Positions 1 to 12,300 of a stretch of DNA of 64,000 nt are shown here, in pieces. The notes beneath the pieces were generated by a model. The model made no database searches, had not been told where the DNA came from, and worked only from the letters and a program-made list of their open reading frames with translations. Origin of the DNA: Astrocystis sublimbata (lineage: Eukaryota; Ascomycota; Sordariomycetes; Xylariales; Xylariaceae); assembly GCA_022453515.1 (NCBI GenBank), contig JAJNNY010000018.1, forward strand, positions 248,001-312,000. The letters run 5' to 3'. The position numbers were made by a program, and so were the translations under genes. Numbering within the stretch: the first letter of the stretch is position 1; each line of letters starts with the position of its first letter.

Positions 1-508
1 AGAAGCAGCATTATATAAACTTGTTGCCTTGCTGTGCTCTGCTGCCGAAATCAAATACCCCAGGCACATATATTGTGTTCTAGATGCCCACTCAGTTCAA
101 TTCAACCAAGTCACAATATGTACAACCCTTGACGAAGTGTTAGTTGATAACAGGTTATTGACTTGGAATAGGACTTTTCCTTATGGCAAAGGTCTTGATT
201 GTCCTTATAACCTGCTTGATGTGATAGATATTGCAGTAATTGCGTTAATTTAGAAACTGTGAAAAGTGGTCATAAGAATGGATTTGAAATGTATTTTAAA
301 TTATGGAACTTGATATTATAATGACATGGTTAACTTTTAAATGCAAGCTACTTATTATAAGGCAAGACTACAAATATAAATCAAAGGATACCCCGGACTT
401 GCCATGGCTGTACGATTTCAGCAACGAAGCTATAATGACTTTGCTATGCTTTCAAGCTTTACATAAACAAACTATAACTATCTCCGTATAGTGTTAATAC
501 ATAAGATA
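1..508. other. AT-rich intergenic stretch, no gene seen
   Basis: Left edge of the window up to the transposon's TA duplication. The short open frames here match no family I know and have no splice context. Base composition is AT-rich, like the mutated element next to it. I see nothing else. Confidence 0.5.
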
Positions 509-510
509 TA

Positions 511-557
511 ACGTCATCCACAAGTAGTCTTCGCACCCAAGTAGTCTTTGCACTTTT
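511..557 (+). repeat. Left terminal inverted repeat of the Fot1-like element
   Basis: Begins ACGTCATCCACAAGTAGTC right after the TA at 509-510. It pairs with 2326-2372, 46 of 47 bases. Inside it the unit AAGTAGTCTTCGCAC occurs twice in tandem (second copy with one change), so each end carries a doubled motif. Confidence 0.93.
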
Positions 558-645
558 CAATATTTCTAAACCTTCTACCTTTATTTACAAATATTTTACT
601 AATTATAACATAATATATAAATCTAGTAAAGCTAATCTATAGCTA

Positions 646-2265
646 GCGATTTAGGCTAAAAAACGCAACCCTAAATTTTCCCTACGTAAGATTGCTAAGA
701 TCTATAATATTTACGACTGTATATTATTTCAACGTTTTAATGGTTCCTAACTATGCTACCTTGCTAACTAAAAATTACGAAAACTTATGATATTTGAAGA
801 AGATACGATTGTTAAACGTGTAATCGAGCTAGATTCGTGAGCGTTTCCGCCCCGGCTTCGATATATTAAAAAAATAGCTAATATCCTCTAACGCGTATAC
901 AACACGAAACCTGTAGGTAAGAACTAGGCCTCGAACTTCGTATAACGATAACCTGACCTCTGAACGCGTTTAAATCGTTGAATCGATTACTAGCGAGCCT
1001 TTAACGAAGATCCTGTAAGTTATTACGTATAGTTTACACTTATAGCTAATATAATTACGAAATACGGTATCTAGGTGGAAGATATATTTAACTTCGACGA
1101 ATCGGGGTTTTTTATAGGTATAATTATAACCGGAATAGTTATAATAAGCTTAGAAAAACGTGGGAGACCTAGGTAAGCCCAGAAAGGAGGCAAAGAATAG
1201 GTTACAGTGGTTCAAGCCATTAATTCTTAAGGTTGGGTGGTACTGCCGTATATTATTTTTACGGGTACATATTACCTTGCGTCTTAGTATCGCAACACTA
1301 CTTTACCACCCAACTAGGTCGACGATCTTTTAAATAACAGTTGGACTATAAACGAAATAGGCGTAAAATAACTATAGTACTTTGATTTGTATACTCGGAG
1401 CCGTACAAAAGGTACAAAACGCCTTTTAATCCTTAATAGTTACGAAAGCCACTACTCGATAGATTTTAAGGATTATTATAAAAATAACAGTATAGTTACC
1501 CTTTATATGCCTGCCTATTTGTCATACAGACTCCAGCCTCTCGATCTAGTACTTTTTAATATATTAAAACGCCTCTACTTGTTATATATCGAAAATTTAA
1601 TACAGCGGCACCAAACCTACGTTATAAAGGAGGATTTTCTAGCCGGGTTTTTTAAAACGTTTATAGGTACTTTTATATAAAAAAACATTCGATCAGGATT
1701 CGAAACTACTAAACTTATCCCTTTAGATACAAAAAGGGTAATTTCTTTATTAGATATAAAAAAAAACAAAAAAACTCCCTCTATCGAGCCTGAACTACCT
1801 CCCTTAGCTTGGACTTCTAAAACACCTACCACTTCCCTTAAAGCCTCGGAACAATTAACCCTTATTAAAAACAGTATCCAAAGGTATTAAAGGAGCTTAC
1901 TAACACCGATTTTTTAGTTAATTAACTTAATTACAAAAGCTACATATACTATAATATATAAAAACGCCCTTTTACGCCGAAAGAACAAAGAACTTCGCGA
2001 GACTAACTACGTGTTTAGTAAATATTGTAGGTAAAAAAACAAGCGACTAGTACGTGGAGGACCTCTTACTATAGAGGATTCTTAAGTTCTGCGGGTATTG
2101 AAAGGCGATAATAATATTGAATCGGTAGTAAAAAGTGAAAGTAGTCGTTTAGCGAAGAGGGCGCGGACGGGTTAAAAGCGGTATGGCATCTGCGGCGGTA
2201 AGGGACATAATACGCGAACATATCAAATAAAAGTAGAAACCTCTGAAGAAGACGATTCCGATTGA
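646..2265 (+). pseudogene. Degenerate Fot1/pogo transposase
   Basis: Three recognisable pieces lie in order on the plus strand. From 646 a translated stretch containing KKRNPKFSLRKIAKIYN matches the N-terminal psq/CENP-B-type DNA-binding helix-turn-helix, with a stop two codons in. At 1387-1677 a stretch with LLILNSYESHYSIDF and YRLQPLDLVLFNILKR matches the DDE superfamily core. Its second catalytic Asp reads Asn, and the usual Gly-His reads Ser-Tyr. At about 2187-2265 a CxxC...H...C zinc-knuckle tail has Tyr where two Cys are expected (TGY to TAY) and ends in an acidic EEDDSD before a TGA. Stops and frame breaks separate the pieces, so no functional transposase can be made. Confidence 0.88.
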
Positions 2266-2325
2266 TTTGAACTGTTTTAATTGTATTATTGTTGTGTTTT
2301 CAATAATGGCGCAAAGTACTTGCTA

Positions 2326-2372
2326 AAAAGTGCGAAGACTACTTGGGTGCGAAGACTACTTGTGGATGACGT
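2326..2372 (-). repeat. Right terminal inverted repeat of the Fot1-like element
   Basis: The reverse complement reads ACGTCATCCACAAGTAGTC and onward, matching the left end with one mismatch at base 39. It carries the same doubled AAGTAGTCTTCGCAC unit and is followed by TA at 2373-2374. The two ends are nearly identical while the interior is heavily mutated. Confidence 0.93.
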
Positions 2373-2374
2373 TA

Positions 2375-5116
2375 CTAATAATTTTAATTTTAGTGATTAT
2401 TTATTTGTAAAGGTGATTGTCAAGTTTGCTTCGAAGCACATATCTCACAATGAGTTTGTTCGTCTATATGGTGTGACAAATGTCTACAGATGAGATTGTT
2501 CCGACCTTTGTGTTCATACATGCCCGTCCGGTTTCGCTGCTAGAATTGCTATATTTAACAGGTAAATGGGTCTGTCTTTGGTGACTACCAGCTGCGATTT
2601 TAGCACCATATGTATGACCAGTAAACTAAAAAAGAAAGAAAAGATTCTAGCCCGATTTCTCGAATGGGAGGTGGTACAGAGAAACCTTAGATGCATGCTT
2701 ACGCATACCGTCAAGTGAACAGGGTGGTAATTCAATGTCATAATGTACTGTCAGTACTATTTATGCATTGCATAACCAAATAGAAAACGTAGGTAGCTTA
2801 TATTTCATTCATCTTCTGCACAAGGTGAAAATTTCAAGATTTTAGAATATCTTACGAAGGTGAGTACCTAGTATGGACATACATTGTCAAAAGATACCCC
2901 CATCCAATGTTCTGGCAAAAGCGAGCCAGTCGATCAGTGTGTATTATAATACATCTGAGTGCGACAGACTCATGGATGTGCGACCAGGGATTGACATCTC
3001 TATGCTGTTTCAGCTATTGATCTACGCATCACTAGCTCACCGAGTGTCTAACATGCGCACCACCACATATGCCGGTAGGAGGTGTATATTGGATTATCTA
3101 TTCTGATAAGAGTATCAAGTCTTCCTACTGTGTGTGCTGAAAAACGAGGTTCTGACATTCAATTCGTTGGGCACTGGATGTGCCAGCCTCACCGTGAGGG
3201 CACTTCATTTAGACCAGCTTCTCTACAGGTGGTATGGTGAACGACCTTGGCACATGACGGTGAAGAATGATTAGAGCCACCCCCACGCGGGAAACTGTAA
3301 TACGGGGCCTCCCTGTTAGCCCGCACCAAGTCACGATGTTGGACACCGAGTTCAAAAGGGGGGGTGGGAAGCCGAAGCTATTCGCCAGCCGCAGACTAAT
3401 AAAACTTTGCTGACATGCTGTACTGAGTGCCTACATGACATATCGACCCTCCTTAATGGGGGCTGCCTGCCGCCATTGTGTCCGTGATTGCTCTATTGGG
3501 GGCATCCGAGTAGGTAGTGTGTGGTACGCTGTAAGATAGTCGAGCGAGAAGGGGCGAGAAACTGACGGGGACGAGGGCATTCCCCGTAATGTTCTGAGAC
3601 TCGAGGATTCTTCCTCGGCGGCTTCCCGGGATTAGAGAACCTATCAAAGGCGCTTATCAATATGATGGACGCCAAAACGTAGGAAACGGGCTGCAAGACC
3701 GACGCCTCTTACAGCATGCATTCTGCATGCGTGTAATTATGGGACTGACCGGTGAGACGTGTCGAATCCATATCTCGGATATATCCGAAGTTGAAACAAG
3801 AAAAAGTAGGAAACAATTAGAGGCAAAAGCAAGCTGCCGATACGAGTAAATACTCCGTGAGTATCTCAAAACCCATCTAACATTGTCTCGTGCTCCCATT
3901 AGACAAAGGCCAATAGCGCAGAGGGCACGACACCCACGAAAATAGTGTGATCACTAAATTTCTCCCCTGGGATGTAGTGAACAGTACAGTGTGGCTGGCT
4001 TCAAGCCTGCCCACTCGGTTGGTGGCCTGGGGCTTGTAATAGGGAGATGCTTATGTGTATTGTTTCGTCAAGTTGAGTATTCTTTCATGTATTATGTTGC
4101 CTCTATCATACTCTAACAGTCAAGTTATTCTCTTATTGACATATGCCATACCAAGACAAATCGCAATGATTGCGCATGATTTGGATGAAGGGAATTAACT
4201 TTCAGCCAAAGGTTTTATGGCTCTTGAGTGGTTCGACCAGCCTGGGGCCTAGAACGGACTAGATAATATTAGCAACACTATCTTCGTGGCTTTTCACACT
4301 TGAACGTCACGATCTCGGTTGGCCCTATCGATTTTAGAAAACCGATAATTAGTGCTTCCAGGTCAGTACGATGAATTTAGCGATGCGGCTGACTCTCCAG
4401 GTCAACCTAAACTGAGTAGTTTTAGGTCTCCATTTGGACTGACATCCAACCTGGGGATGGCCACTGGACTGGGTAGAACGTAATTGTTTGCGCAAATATA
4501 GCTCATTGGATGGTAAAGCCCACACAATACATGAATTCAGGCAGCAATAGACAAATAGCCTAGGCTGCAGTTGTGATTTGATACCAGCAGTATAACACAT
4601 CTAACTGCCTGGGCCAGGAGATTCGATGCTCTATCCTGAAATTATCCAGCCTCGTAGTAACACGGGTAACATACGAACAATAGTATATGGGAAATGTGAC
4701 GAGTTTTCAACTCGCTTTGACACGTCTTTTTGCTCACCATTGCCGGTATGGCCCTAACGATACAGCCTGCAACCCTAAGTCTATACAGTCGATCCAACCC
4801 AGGATCTTTTAACCAAGAAAGTTGATTCCGAGACAACCCGGCAAATACCCCACGGAGCCTAAAGAACGCCTTGAACACGACTGTAAAACATGGCCCCTAA
4901 TTATTCCGTAATTACCACCGGTGGGAAGTCCTGCGTCAAATATGATTGCAGTGTCCTAGAATACCAAATACTCCAATAATGCTCCGTTATCATCCCGTAC
5001 TGATGGCGAGCCGTTTCATTCTGACCATGCTGATGTACTCAACGCTTGCGGTGGCTAAACAACATTAATGATAACCAAATCTAGAAAATCCCGAGTCCTG
5101 GCGCGTATTTGCTTTC
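2375..5116. other. Intergenic region between transposon and flbC-like gene
   Basis: About 2.7 kb with only short open frames on both strands, none with a recognisable domain or convincing splice structure. It turns from AT-rich near the transposon to mixed composition further on. It includes the 3' flank of the flbC-like gene, which ends at 5117. Confidence 0.45.
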
Positions 5117-6331
5117 TTAAGCTGGCTCGTCTTTTATTCCACCTGACGCTACGTCCGGATCCCTTTTTAAGTCGTTCTCTGGTGAACCCTCGTGTCCACT
5201 TCTCGGAGAGGTCTTTTCATTGTTGCCACATCCTTTCACTAATCGATGACGCTGCCTGAAGTTAGTGATGATCGCGAGACAATAGAAGCCTTGACCTACC
5301 TTCAGAGCATCCTTGCGGGAAAATGCCTTTTCGCAATAGTCACAGGGAAATGGCTTGATAGTAAGATGTATCTTCTTGTGTCTCTTCAGATCGTGGTTCC
5401 TATTAAATGCTGTGGGACATTGGTCACACCGATAAGGGCGTTCTTGTTGCGAGGTTGTAGCTCCAGAATACATGGTATGGTGAGGGAGCGCATGCCCTGG
5501 GTGGTGGTAAGGGCTTAGTGGGTTCGTGCCACCCATGAGATGTATTTGCCCCCCTGGATTTCCCATGTTGGAGAGAACCATGGAACTAAGCCCGGAAACG
5601 TTTGTGGAGTAATTGTAATGTCGGCTTCCGTATGGAGGGAGCGCTCCCATAGGAGCATGATGGTGTGAGCTCAGGGCAGGGATCGATTTTGTCGGAACTC
5701 CTGTTGTCGAAGGAGATAAGTGCGGAGGCGACGGGTGGGGAGGAGGAAATGCTGGAAAGGGGCTCTGATGGGACGAAGATGACTGAGCTGTATAGTAACC
5801 AGGCGTAGGTGGTGCCCTGGGATAACTTTCTGAATGTGCCGGTACTGCCGAGGCAGAGGATTGCGAGGTTTGAGAATTCAAAATGGCGTGTTGCATATGT
5901 TGCGGATGCGAATGCTGCGTCGAAAAGTTCGAGTGGCTAGTATTATTCCCACTCATCGACATTGGGAATGTATGGTTTACACCATCGTACGGAGGTGCCA
6001 AACCACCCGTAGTTGCTGGTGACTGAGTGTTTTTGGAGCTGTAGCCTAGGTGACCGCCCCCCCCGGATGCACCTGGTGCGCTCGGGGAGTATAGATGGCG
6101 ACCGTAGCTTGATGACATATTAGCACTAGACTGTGCCCCCGGAGTTCCTGAGCCGTATGTGTATGAGGAACTGCTGGGAATGGACCAGCCGCTCTGGCTA
6201 CTGTATTGCGTGATTCCCGTGTGCGGGCTTTCCGAATTGCTGCTATGAAGACTCGAGGTTGGTGGACTTATACTGTCGCTTACTCCTAATTTCGGGTCAG
6301 ATACTTGCTGCCAAAATTCAGGAAAATGTTC
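5117..6331 (-). CDS. flbC: FlbC-like C2H2 conidiation transcription factor (5' exon unresolved)
   Basis: A minus-strand coding region of 388 visible codons. A long Ser/Pro/His/Gly-rich N-terminal part is followed by two zinc fingers. The first is CDQC...HDLKRHKKIH (C2H2). The second is CDYCEKAFSRKDALK joined to RHRLVKGCG, which makes a C2HC finger. NHDLKRHKRIH and SRKDALKRH...VKGC are hallmarks I associate with Aspergillus FlbC, an upstream developmental activator of conidiation. A 48-bp intron (5252-5299, GT...CACTAAC...AG) splits finger two. It is in frame and stop-free, so retention would add 16 residues and spoil the finger. Coding runs upstream of the first in-frame Met (6118) to an acceptor-like TAG at 6331-6334, so a further 5' exon is expected. 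A stretch starting with ATG at 6538 (MESAATQSILSRRP) is a candidate, but no donor joins it cleanly. A short acidic C-terminus follows the fingers. Confidence 0.75.
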   Translation of the reverse strand, partial: EHFPEFWQQVSDPKLGVSDSISPPTSSLHSSNSESPHTGITQYSSQSGWSIPSSSSYTYGSGTPGAQSSANMSSSYGRHLYSPSAPGASGGGGHLGYSSKNTQSPATTGGLAPPYDGVNHTFPMSMSGNNTSHSNFSTQHSHPQHMQHAILNSQTSQSSASAVPAHSESYPRAPPTPGYYTAQSSSSHQSPFPAFPPPHPSPPHLSPSTTGVPTKSIPALSSHHHAPMGALPPYGSRHYNYSTNVSGLSSMVLSNMGNPGGQIHLMGGTNPLSPYHHPGHALPHHTMYSGATTSQQERPYRCDQCPTAFNRNHDLKRHKKIHLTIKPFPCDYCEKAFSRKDALKVGQGFYCLAIITNFRQRHRLVKGCGNNEKTSPRSGHEGSPENDLKRDPDVASGGIKDEPA

Positions 6332-9300
6332 CTATTGAGAGAAAACCGAATGATCTCAACGAACTTGAAAGGGGAAAGGGGGCAAGGAAGGACGTGCAAT
6401 AGTGTAAAAACGACAGGAAATTGTCATACTTGGTATATGGGGGTCCAAGGATGGATTCGGAGGAGGAAGGTGAAATTGAGGAAGACCGCCCGCTGCTGGT
6501 CGACGAGAGAGAATGCTCTGTGTGGCGGCGGATTCCATGCTTCTTTTCAACCAGTGCCGTCCCCCCTCTCTCTTTGCCTCCAACTCCTTCACTCTCCTGT
6601 CCTAGACCGCTGACGCTTCGAGCGGCGGCTTCCGTTTCACAGATGTTCTCCAAATGACAAGGAAGGTCCACGTGAGGTTGGCGCGGAGAGCTGTAACGGG
6701 CTTTTGTGGGTGGTGACAACAACAGAATAGGCCTGCAAACTCTTGGGCTATGAGTCTTGATAGCTTGGTATTTTCGATTCGATCCAGTTAAATGGTCCAC
6801 CGCCCGCGATGATCGTGCACCACGGGTTGTACGGCTGTTACTGCTCGCTTGCTCGCTCGCTCATTCGTATTTTGCGAGATGGGCTGCTGAATATCGTTGA
6901 ACACCGCTCACTGGCACCCGAGAAGACGTGAATGCACTTTGAAGCCACCGCCGTCTACTTATGGAATGTCAAGGTCCAGCCTGGGTTTTCGCCAGTAATA
7001 GAGGGAGAGAAGCCAAACAGGGTAGAGAGGTATGGAAACCCCCCAGAAGTCGCCAGTGGTCTATGACACGTACGGATCAACGCAAAGATTGGCAAGTATC
7101 TTTTAACACCATCAAGCAGTTATATTTCTGGAGCGCAAGCAAATGAAGCGAAGTGTGGGCTTCGAGTGAGGAGGTAGGTAGTAATAGAGATAAGTACAAC
7201 TTGAACTAAATGTAGATATAGATGGGTTGTGGAGACGTCGATCATCGGGAGGCGCCTCTCGTAATATATGGTCCCAGGCTTGCATGGGTCATGGGAACCT
7301 CTGTACGTCTAAGTTTTAGCTTGACCGATGTATGTAGCTAACCTAGACTCAGGTAGTACCACAGCATACCTGGGTGAGCTTACCTAGATTCTATGTCCTT
7401 TTATGGTCTTGGCTGGGTTAGTCTGGGGGTTTGTTCTTCGGGTGACCAATTCGACCTACAAACAAAATGTACAATATCCATGTACTCATGGATGTACCGC
7501 AAGTGAGAGGTGCCTTGGTTATGCCATAGGGTTACCATGGCACATGTATCGTACGTAGTAGCGAATACTTCCTCTACGCAGCTGACAACGGTGCTATTGT
7601 AAGTCAACTAAACTGAAACGCCCCTTGCGGGAGCGAGTGGCCTAGCCCAGGGACCGGGGAAGAAAAAGACATGCGACCCCGGACTAGCTTGGTCGAGCTG
7701 AGCTCACTAGTTGGCTTACACTACTTCCGGTGCGTCTGGTTACTACTCCGCTCTAATTGGAACTGAGGCAATAACATAGCTACGCTGGGTGCTTCTGAGG
7801 AAAAGAATAACACAGTCTACACCTGGATGTATCATATTTCCCAGGAAAGTTTCTGCTACTGTCGTACCGTATCAATTTCTTTTCGCAAAGGACGAGGAAC
7901 TCGGAGTCAAGACGCGGTACGAAGCATAATTGATGAACCTTTCTATACCTAATAAGGTAGTTTCTGGTGGGTAGTGGTGTTTAGACCTCCTCGAAACTCT
8001 TGTTTCTTCATTGTCTTATTGTCCTTTCCACATTGGGCTTAAACTAGAGGCATTTCTGCAGCAGCCATAGACTCGTTAAGGCTAGGGTATATGCTGTGCG
8101 GTCTAGGCCGGCGGCAACAAGCGCGGGCCAGCGGGCAGGCGGACTGGGGAAGCAAGGAAGATGGAAAATGTACGGTAACATAGTTGTCAATGCGGACTGG
8201 TGTTCTATAGCGTCGGAAGAGCTGTGTTAATAGTATTCGAGAAATGCCACCAAACACAACCACAACAGATGAATCGTTTCTGCCCACCCGATGTGCTGGT
8301 TTCGAGACAGGGTTAGTAACGAGGAGGGAGGCGAAAGACAAAGGGGGGAAGAGCGTAGGAAGATAGGACATGCAAGGCCCTAGGTAAGCAAGTGGTACAC
8401 GATTTGGTAGACTTTTATTCGAGAGAAGAGATCCAAGTGTCAGAGTTCAAGTTACCACCGAGATTCTTACTCTCTATTACCTGCTTCGAATACATAGTGA
8501 GAAACATGCAGCACACACGCACTACCCACACCGTATGTTTCTCGTTGGCACTCGAAATTTCGAAGAAATGATTGTTACTCCTGCGATGGACCATTTGACT
8601 AAAAGGAGAAACATCGAAAGGTTGATGAGCCGAACGTCGGACGGAAAGAAGAGAGACAAGGCTAGGGTAGAGCTTGAGCATCCTTCCTCAAACGCCCACA
8701 CTGTCCCTAGCATTCTCGGTACATCTATTTACTGTTATGGTTTAGGATGGACTAATTACGAGCACTGTCAATGGGAACATTGGCGTATGCGCGGTTAGCA
8801 AGATATAAATACCATTACCCTCCCACTATGAGTGCTACGCTCCCACTTTCAATGCTACACGAACTAGTATGTGCAAGGTGAAATAACTATGTAAGAAATT
8901 GCTGCATCAAGTCGCCATGTAGCCATGCTATGTCATCCGTATCCTTACGACTAAACCGGCCCCTCCTGGAAGTCAACACTGACAATTTTCCTTGACATGG
9001 AGTATAAATAGATTTGTTTCTGCCGAGCTACGTGTCGAAACGGGCACAATCATGATCACCCACGCTTACCGAGAATGAAGCTGAGAATCTATGAATATGT
9101 CACTTTCAATATGTAGGCGTGGTGAGCAGCTCCCAAGATTTGGAAACTGGCTGCTGAGATCCCCGATGGAATGGTCGACCAGGGTTTCTCACCTCTATCC
9201 CTGCCTGACAGGGGTTCAAGCCTCTCGAGTATCCACAAGCAACCCTGGCACGCCTGGTTCGAGATGGACATTGGTCTAGGAATTAGGGTAGAGGTCAACG

Positions 9301-12300
9301 CTGACCATAGTTCACCATCTGGTTGGAACACCCTGGTCAGTCTAGTTAGTTCGCTTGGCCAACGGGGTGGGAGTGATGAAGAAACGTGGGAGAGGCCAAC
9401 ACCAACACCAACAGCGATAGACTTCGTGAATTGTAGTACAGATAGGGAAACGGGCGAATAGAGGATGCGGACGACGTGTTGATAAGTCCCTCTGCTCATG
9501 CAACCGCAAGACGATCTGCTTTTCTTCTGCCTTGAGACTAGTTGGGGGAGACACATCGACTTATTGTCTTGGCGTATGATCAGCAATGTGCCATCCGATG
9601 CAAGCTTAGCTGTGCCCAGCTGGAGCGGAGTCGGTCGATTGCGGCTGGATCTACCTCAGCGCACCTACGTATGTTAGCTCTTCTCTTGGGCTCCGTCTCT
9701 GGGCTCCGTTTCTTTTGGAGGGGCATGGTTACTGTCAGGACCTCGAGGACGCCCGCTGCTGCTGATCCCACTGCGAGTCTATACTTAAATCCAAGATCCT
9801 CCCTCGCTGTTCGTACTGTATCAGATCGGAGGAGCGAGCTTAGCTTCCGCTGATGCACCCGCACACCTCCTCATGTGCCTCCTCATGTGCTGTTCTGTTT
9901 TTGACATATCGTTTCTTGATTCCATCCCCCCTCCCCATTTGATTATGTTTTCAGCTCGCACCAGTTCCTTCAACCATCCTGTCCAACCTCTCTCCACGCA
10001 CCCAATCTGCGGCGAGGTGATCAAAGTTCTGCTTGCGCTTCATACGAGAAGCATTCAACGAGGGGACTAAACCTGGTTTTGATTTCTCATGTACACAATG
10101 CTTCTAAGCAATCTTAAAAAACCTTACAAGGCTTCTCAGATGGAAAGTCGCAGCCTGAAGCTGCACTTATACTTACTTTGGTCAGGCCTCGGAACCCCTG
10201 CCACGGATGCAGCAAGGCAAGAAAGCAGGGGCATTCCCAGTACTACCTTCTGTCTTCTTAGGAACAAACATGGGGGGGGGGGGGGGGGGGGGCGCTGTGA
10301 GCTGCACGGAGTACGAGTAGTAAGAGCCCTGCTTACTGGTACTTGCTACTTGCTGCATCCATCAACACTGTGGATTCGTCCAGTGAACAAGCAAGGCAAT
10401 GTGCAATGCAGTGTAAGTACTAGGCAGTTGTCATTACCATGGCGAGCCCATGAGCATTAAGCGCACAGAGGAAAAGGCATTGAATTCAGGTGAAGGCAAC
10501 CCAGCTAGATCGATGGGTTGGCCTCTCGTCAGTCTAGTACTAAGACTACCTAGTACCACGTAGTAAATCAAGGACTGCCTAGGTAAGATAGCTGTAGGCA
10601 GCTATGTACAGCCATCATGCGGCAGGCAGACTACCGATTAAGATTTCGGAAGGGATGTTGCATGTTTGAAGTGGTTCTTTTTCCGAGCATGGGTTTGTCA
10701 TTCGGGCACTCGGGAGTGTCAGGTACTGTATACATGCGATACAGATACAGGTCGCAGATGAGAATGGCAGATGCGAAGAGGATACGAATAGATCCTCCGC
10801 ATAGCTTGCTTGCACGAAATGGCACCAGTCTCAACAAGTAGCACGGTAGACGGGCTACTTCCCAATATGCTGCAAAAACTCTAAGACATTGATGTTAGTT
10901 CTCTCTCTTAACGTTTCTTTTCCTTTCATGCTACCACACGATTGGGCAGCCTTGATATTCGGAATGCGTGGTTCTTTTTCTCACCGGGACGGAAGATGGA
11001 TACCCATTGTATGCAAGAAAGTTGTTGGCCTGATAGCACGGCGAGCCCTGTCCGATCACGGAATGTTTCAGAGAACATGTCGGAATCTCGGCTCGAAAAG
11101 GTACTTCCCCCTTCGCCATACAATGATCCCAACAGAAAAGAGGAGTTGCGACGATCTCATATGTCGGCCTCGTCATAATTCCAGCTCATAGTGTGGCCCT
11201 GTGCATTTCCACAGGACTCGTAAAGCTGATGCTCACGACATGGTCACTCTCATCAATCGGAATGGCCAGGTTTAGAGTAACAGTCTTGCCGTAGGCATCA
11301 CCCGATTCCCTGCTCGGGGGCGAGGTTTTCTTCATTCCCAATGGCCAGGGCCAAAAGAGAGAAATTGAAATAAGCATCGTGTGACACCAAATCTATTCGT
11401 CCTACACCGTCAGTATGTCGAAGCTGACAGGCAAAGATTATTGCGAAGATCGATGCAGTGCCCACGCCTCCTTTCTGGGCAACGCTGACAGAATTTCCGC
11501 CCCCGAGGTTGGGGCCAATCGTTTACAGAAGAAACAGAGCGATGGCGAAGGGTAACTGCCCAACAGCCATGGCTGCCCCTGAGATGTCGAAAAGCTGGCG
11601 CGATGGCGGCAACTAGATCTGTGCGACAAATCTACGATACCATGTGTGTCCATGCGTGGCGTCTATACTAGGAACTGTGAGTCTGTGACCTTGGGACCTT
11701 GGGACCTTGGCGCAACCCTGGAATGTCAAGTTTTGCCTAGACAGCTGCATGGCGCAAACCAGGGTCAATTGAGATGCCGTAGGAAGGTGAGCGAGGCATC
11801 TCCTGTCACGGGAAACAATAGTACAATGCCCTTGTCTAGACCATCTCGCAGCATTTGGCCTCATTGGGAGGCTCGACACTATCACTGCCTCGACCTCGAC
11901 GGGGTATGCGATGCTAGCCCCATGGTGTGCTATGTGTGTATGTAGTCGAGTATGGGAGCACAGCGAAGGTGCCGCCAGACGATGCCGGTAACCGGGCCGC
12001 AGCACAGTACAGGTGTTCATCCGTCGAACTCGAGAGTACCAGGTCCCAAGAGTGGAAGGGCCCGTGTTGTCTGACCCGCAATTGGGGAACCCGACGATGA
12101 GGTTGAATGATGGGCTCGGAACCAAGCAGACGTGTCATTATCTGGATTGTCTGGCATGTCTCGGGAGGATGCAGACTTTGACATCCTTCCGGAGGCCAGC
12201 CGGGCGCATTTGACGCAGCCCAGCAAACTACCTTCTGTCTGTGTGGTGCAGTGACACGATGGATGTGCCGTTCTGGGCAGTGTATCATGGGAATGGGAAT

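Larger units (their letters stand above)
511..2372 (+). mobile_element. Fot1/pogo-type DNA transposon, complete ends, mutated inside
   Basis: A 1,862-bp element bounded by 47-bp terminal inverted repeats that differ at one position. It is flanked by the dinucleotide TA at 509-510 and 2373-2374, the target duplication of Tc1/mariner/pogo elements. Its length fits the roughly 1.9-kb Fot1 family of filamentous ascomycetes. The interior is AT-rich, with transposase remnants that keep the right order: helix-turn-helix, DDE core, C-terminal zinc knuckle. Stops and Gly/Cys/Asp-destroying changes are of the C-to-T and G-to-A kind, as expected from repeat-induced point mutation. The intact ends suggest it could still be moved by a transposase supplied elsewhere; that is inference. 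Confidence 0.9.

Noticed and set aside
9171..9250. tRNA-like GGTTCAAGCC stretch
   Set aside because: No complementary acceptor stem or cloverleaf could be drawn around it. No tRNA was convincing anywhere in the window.
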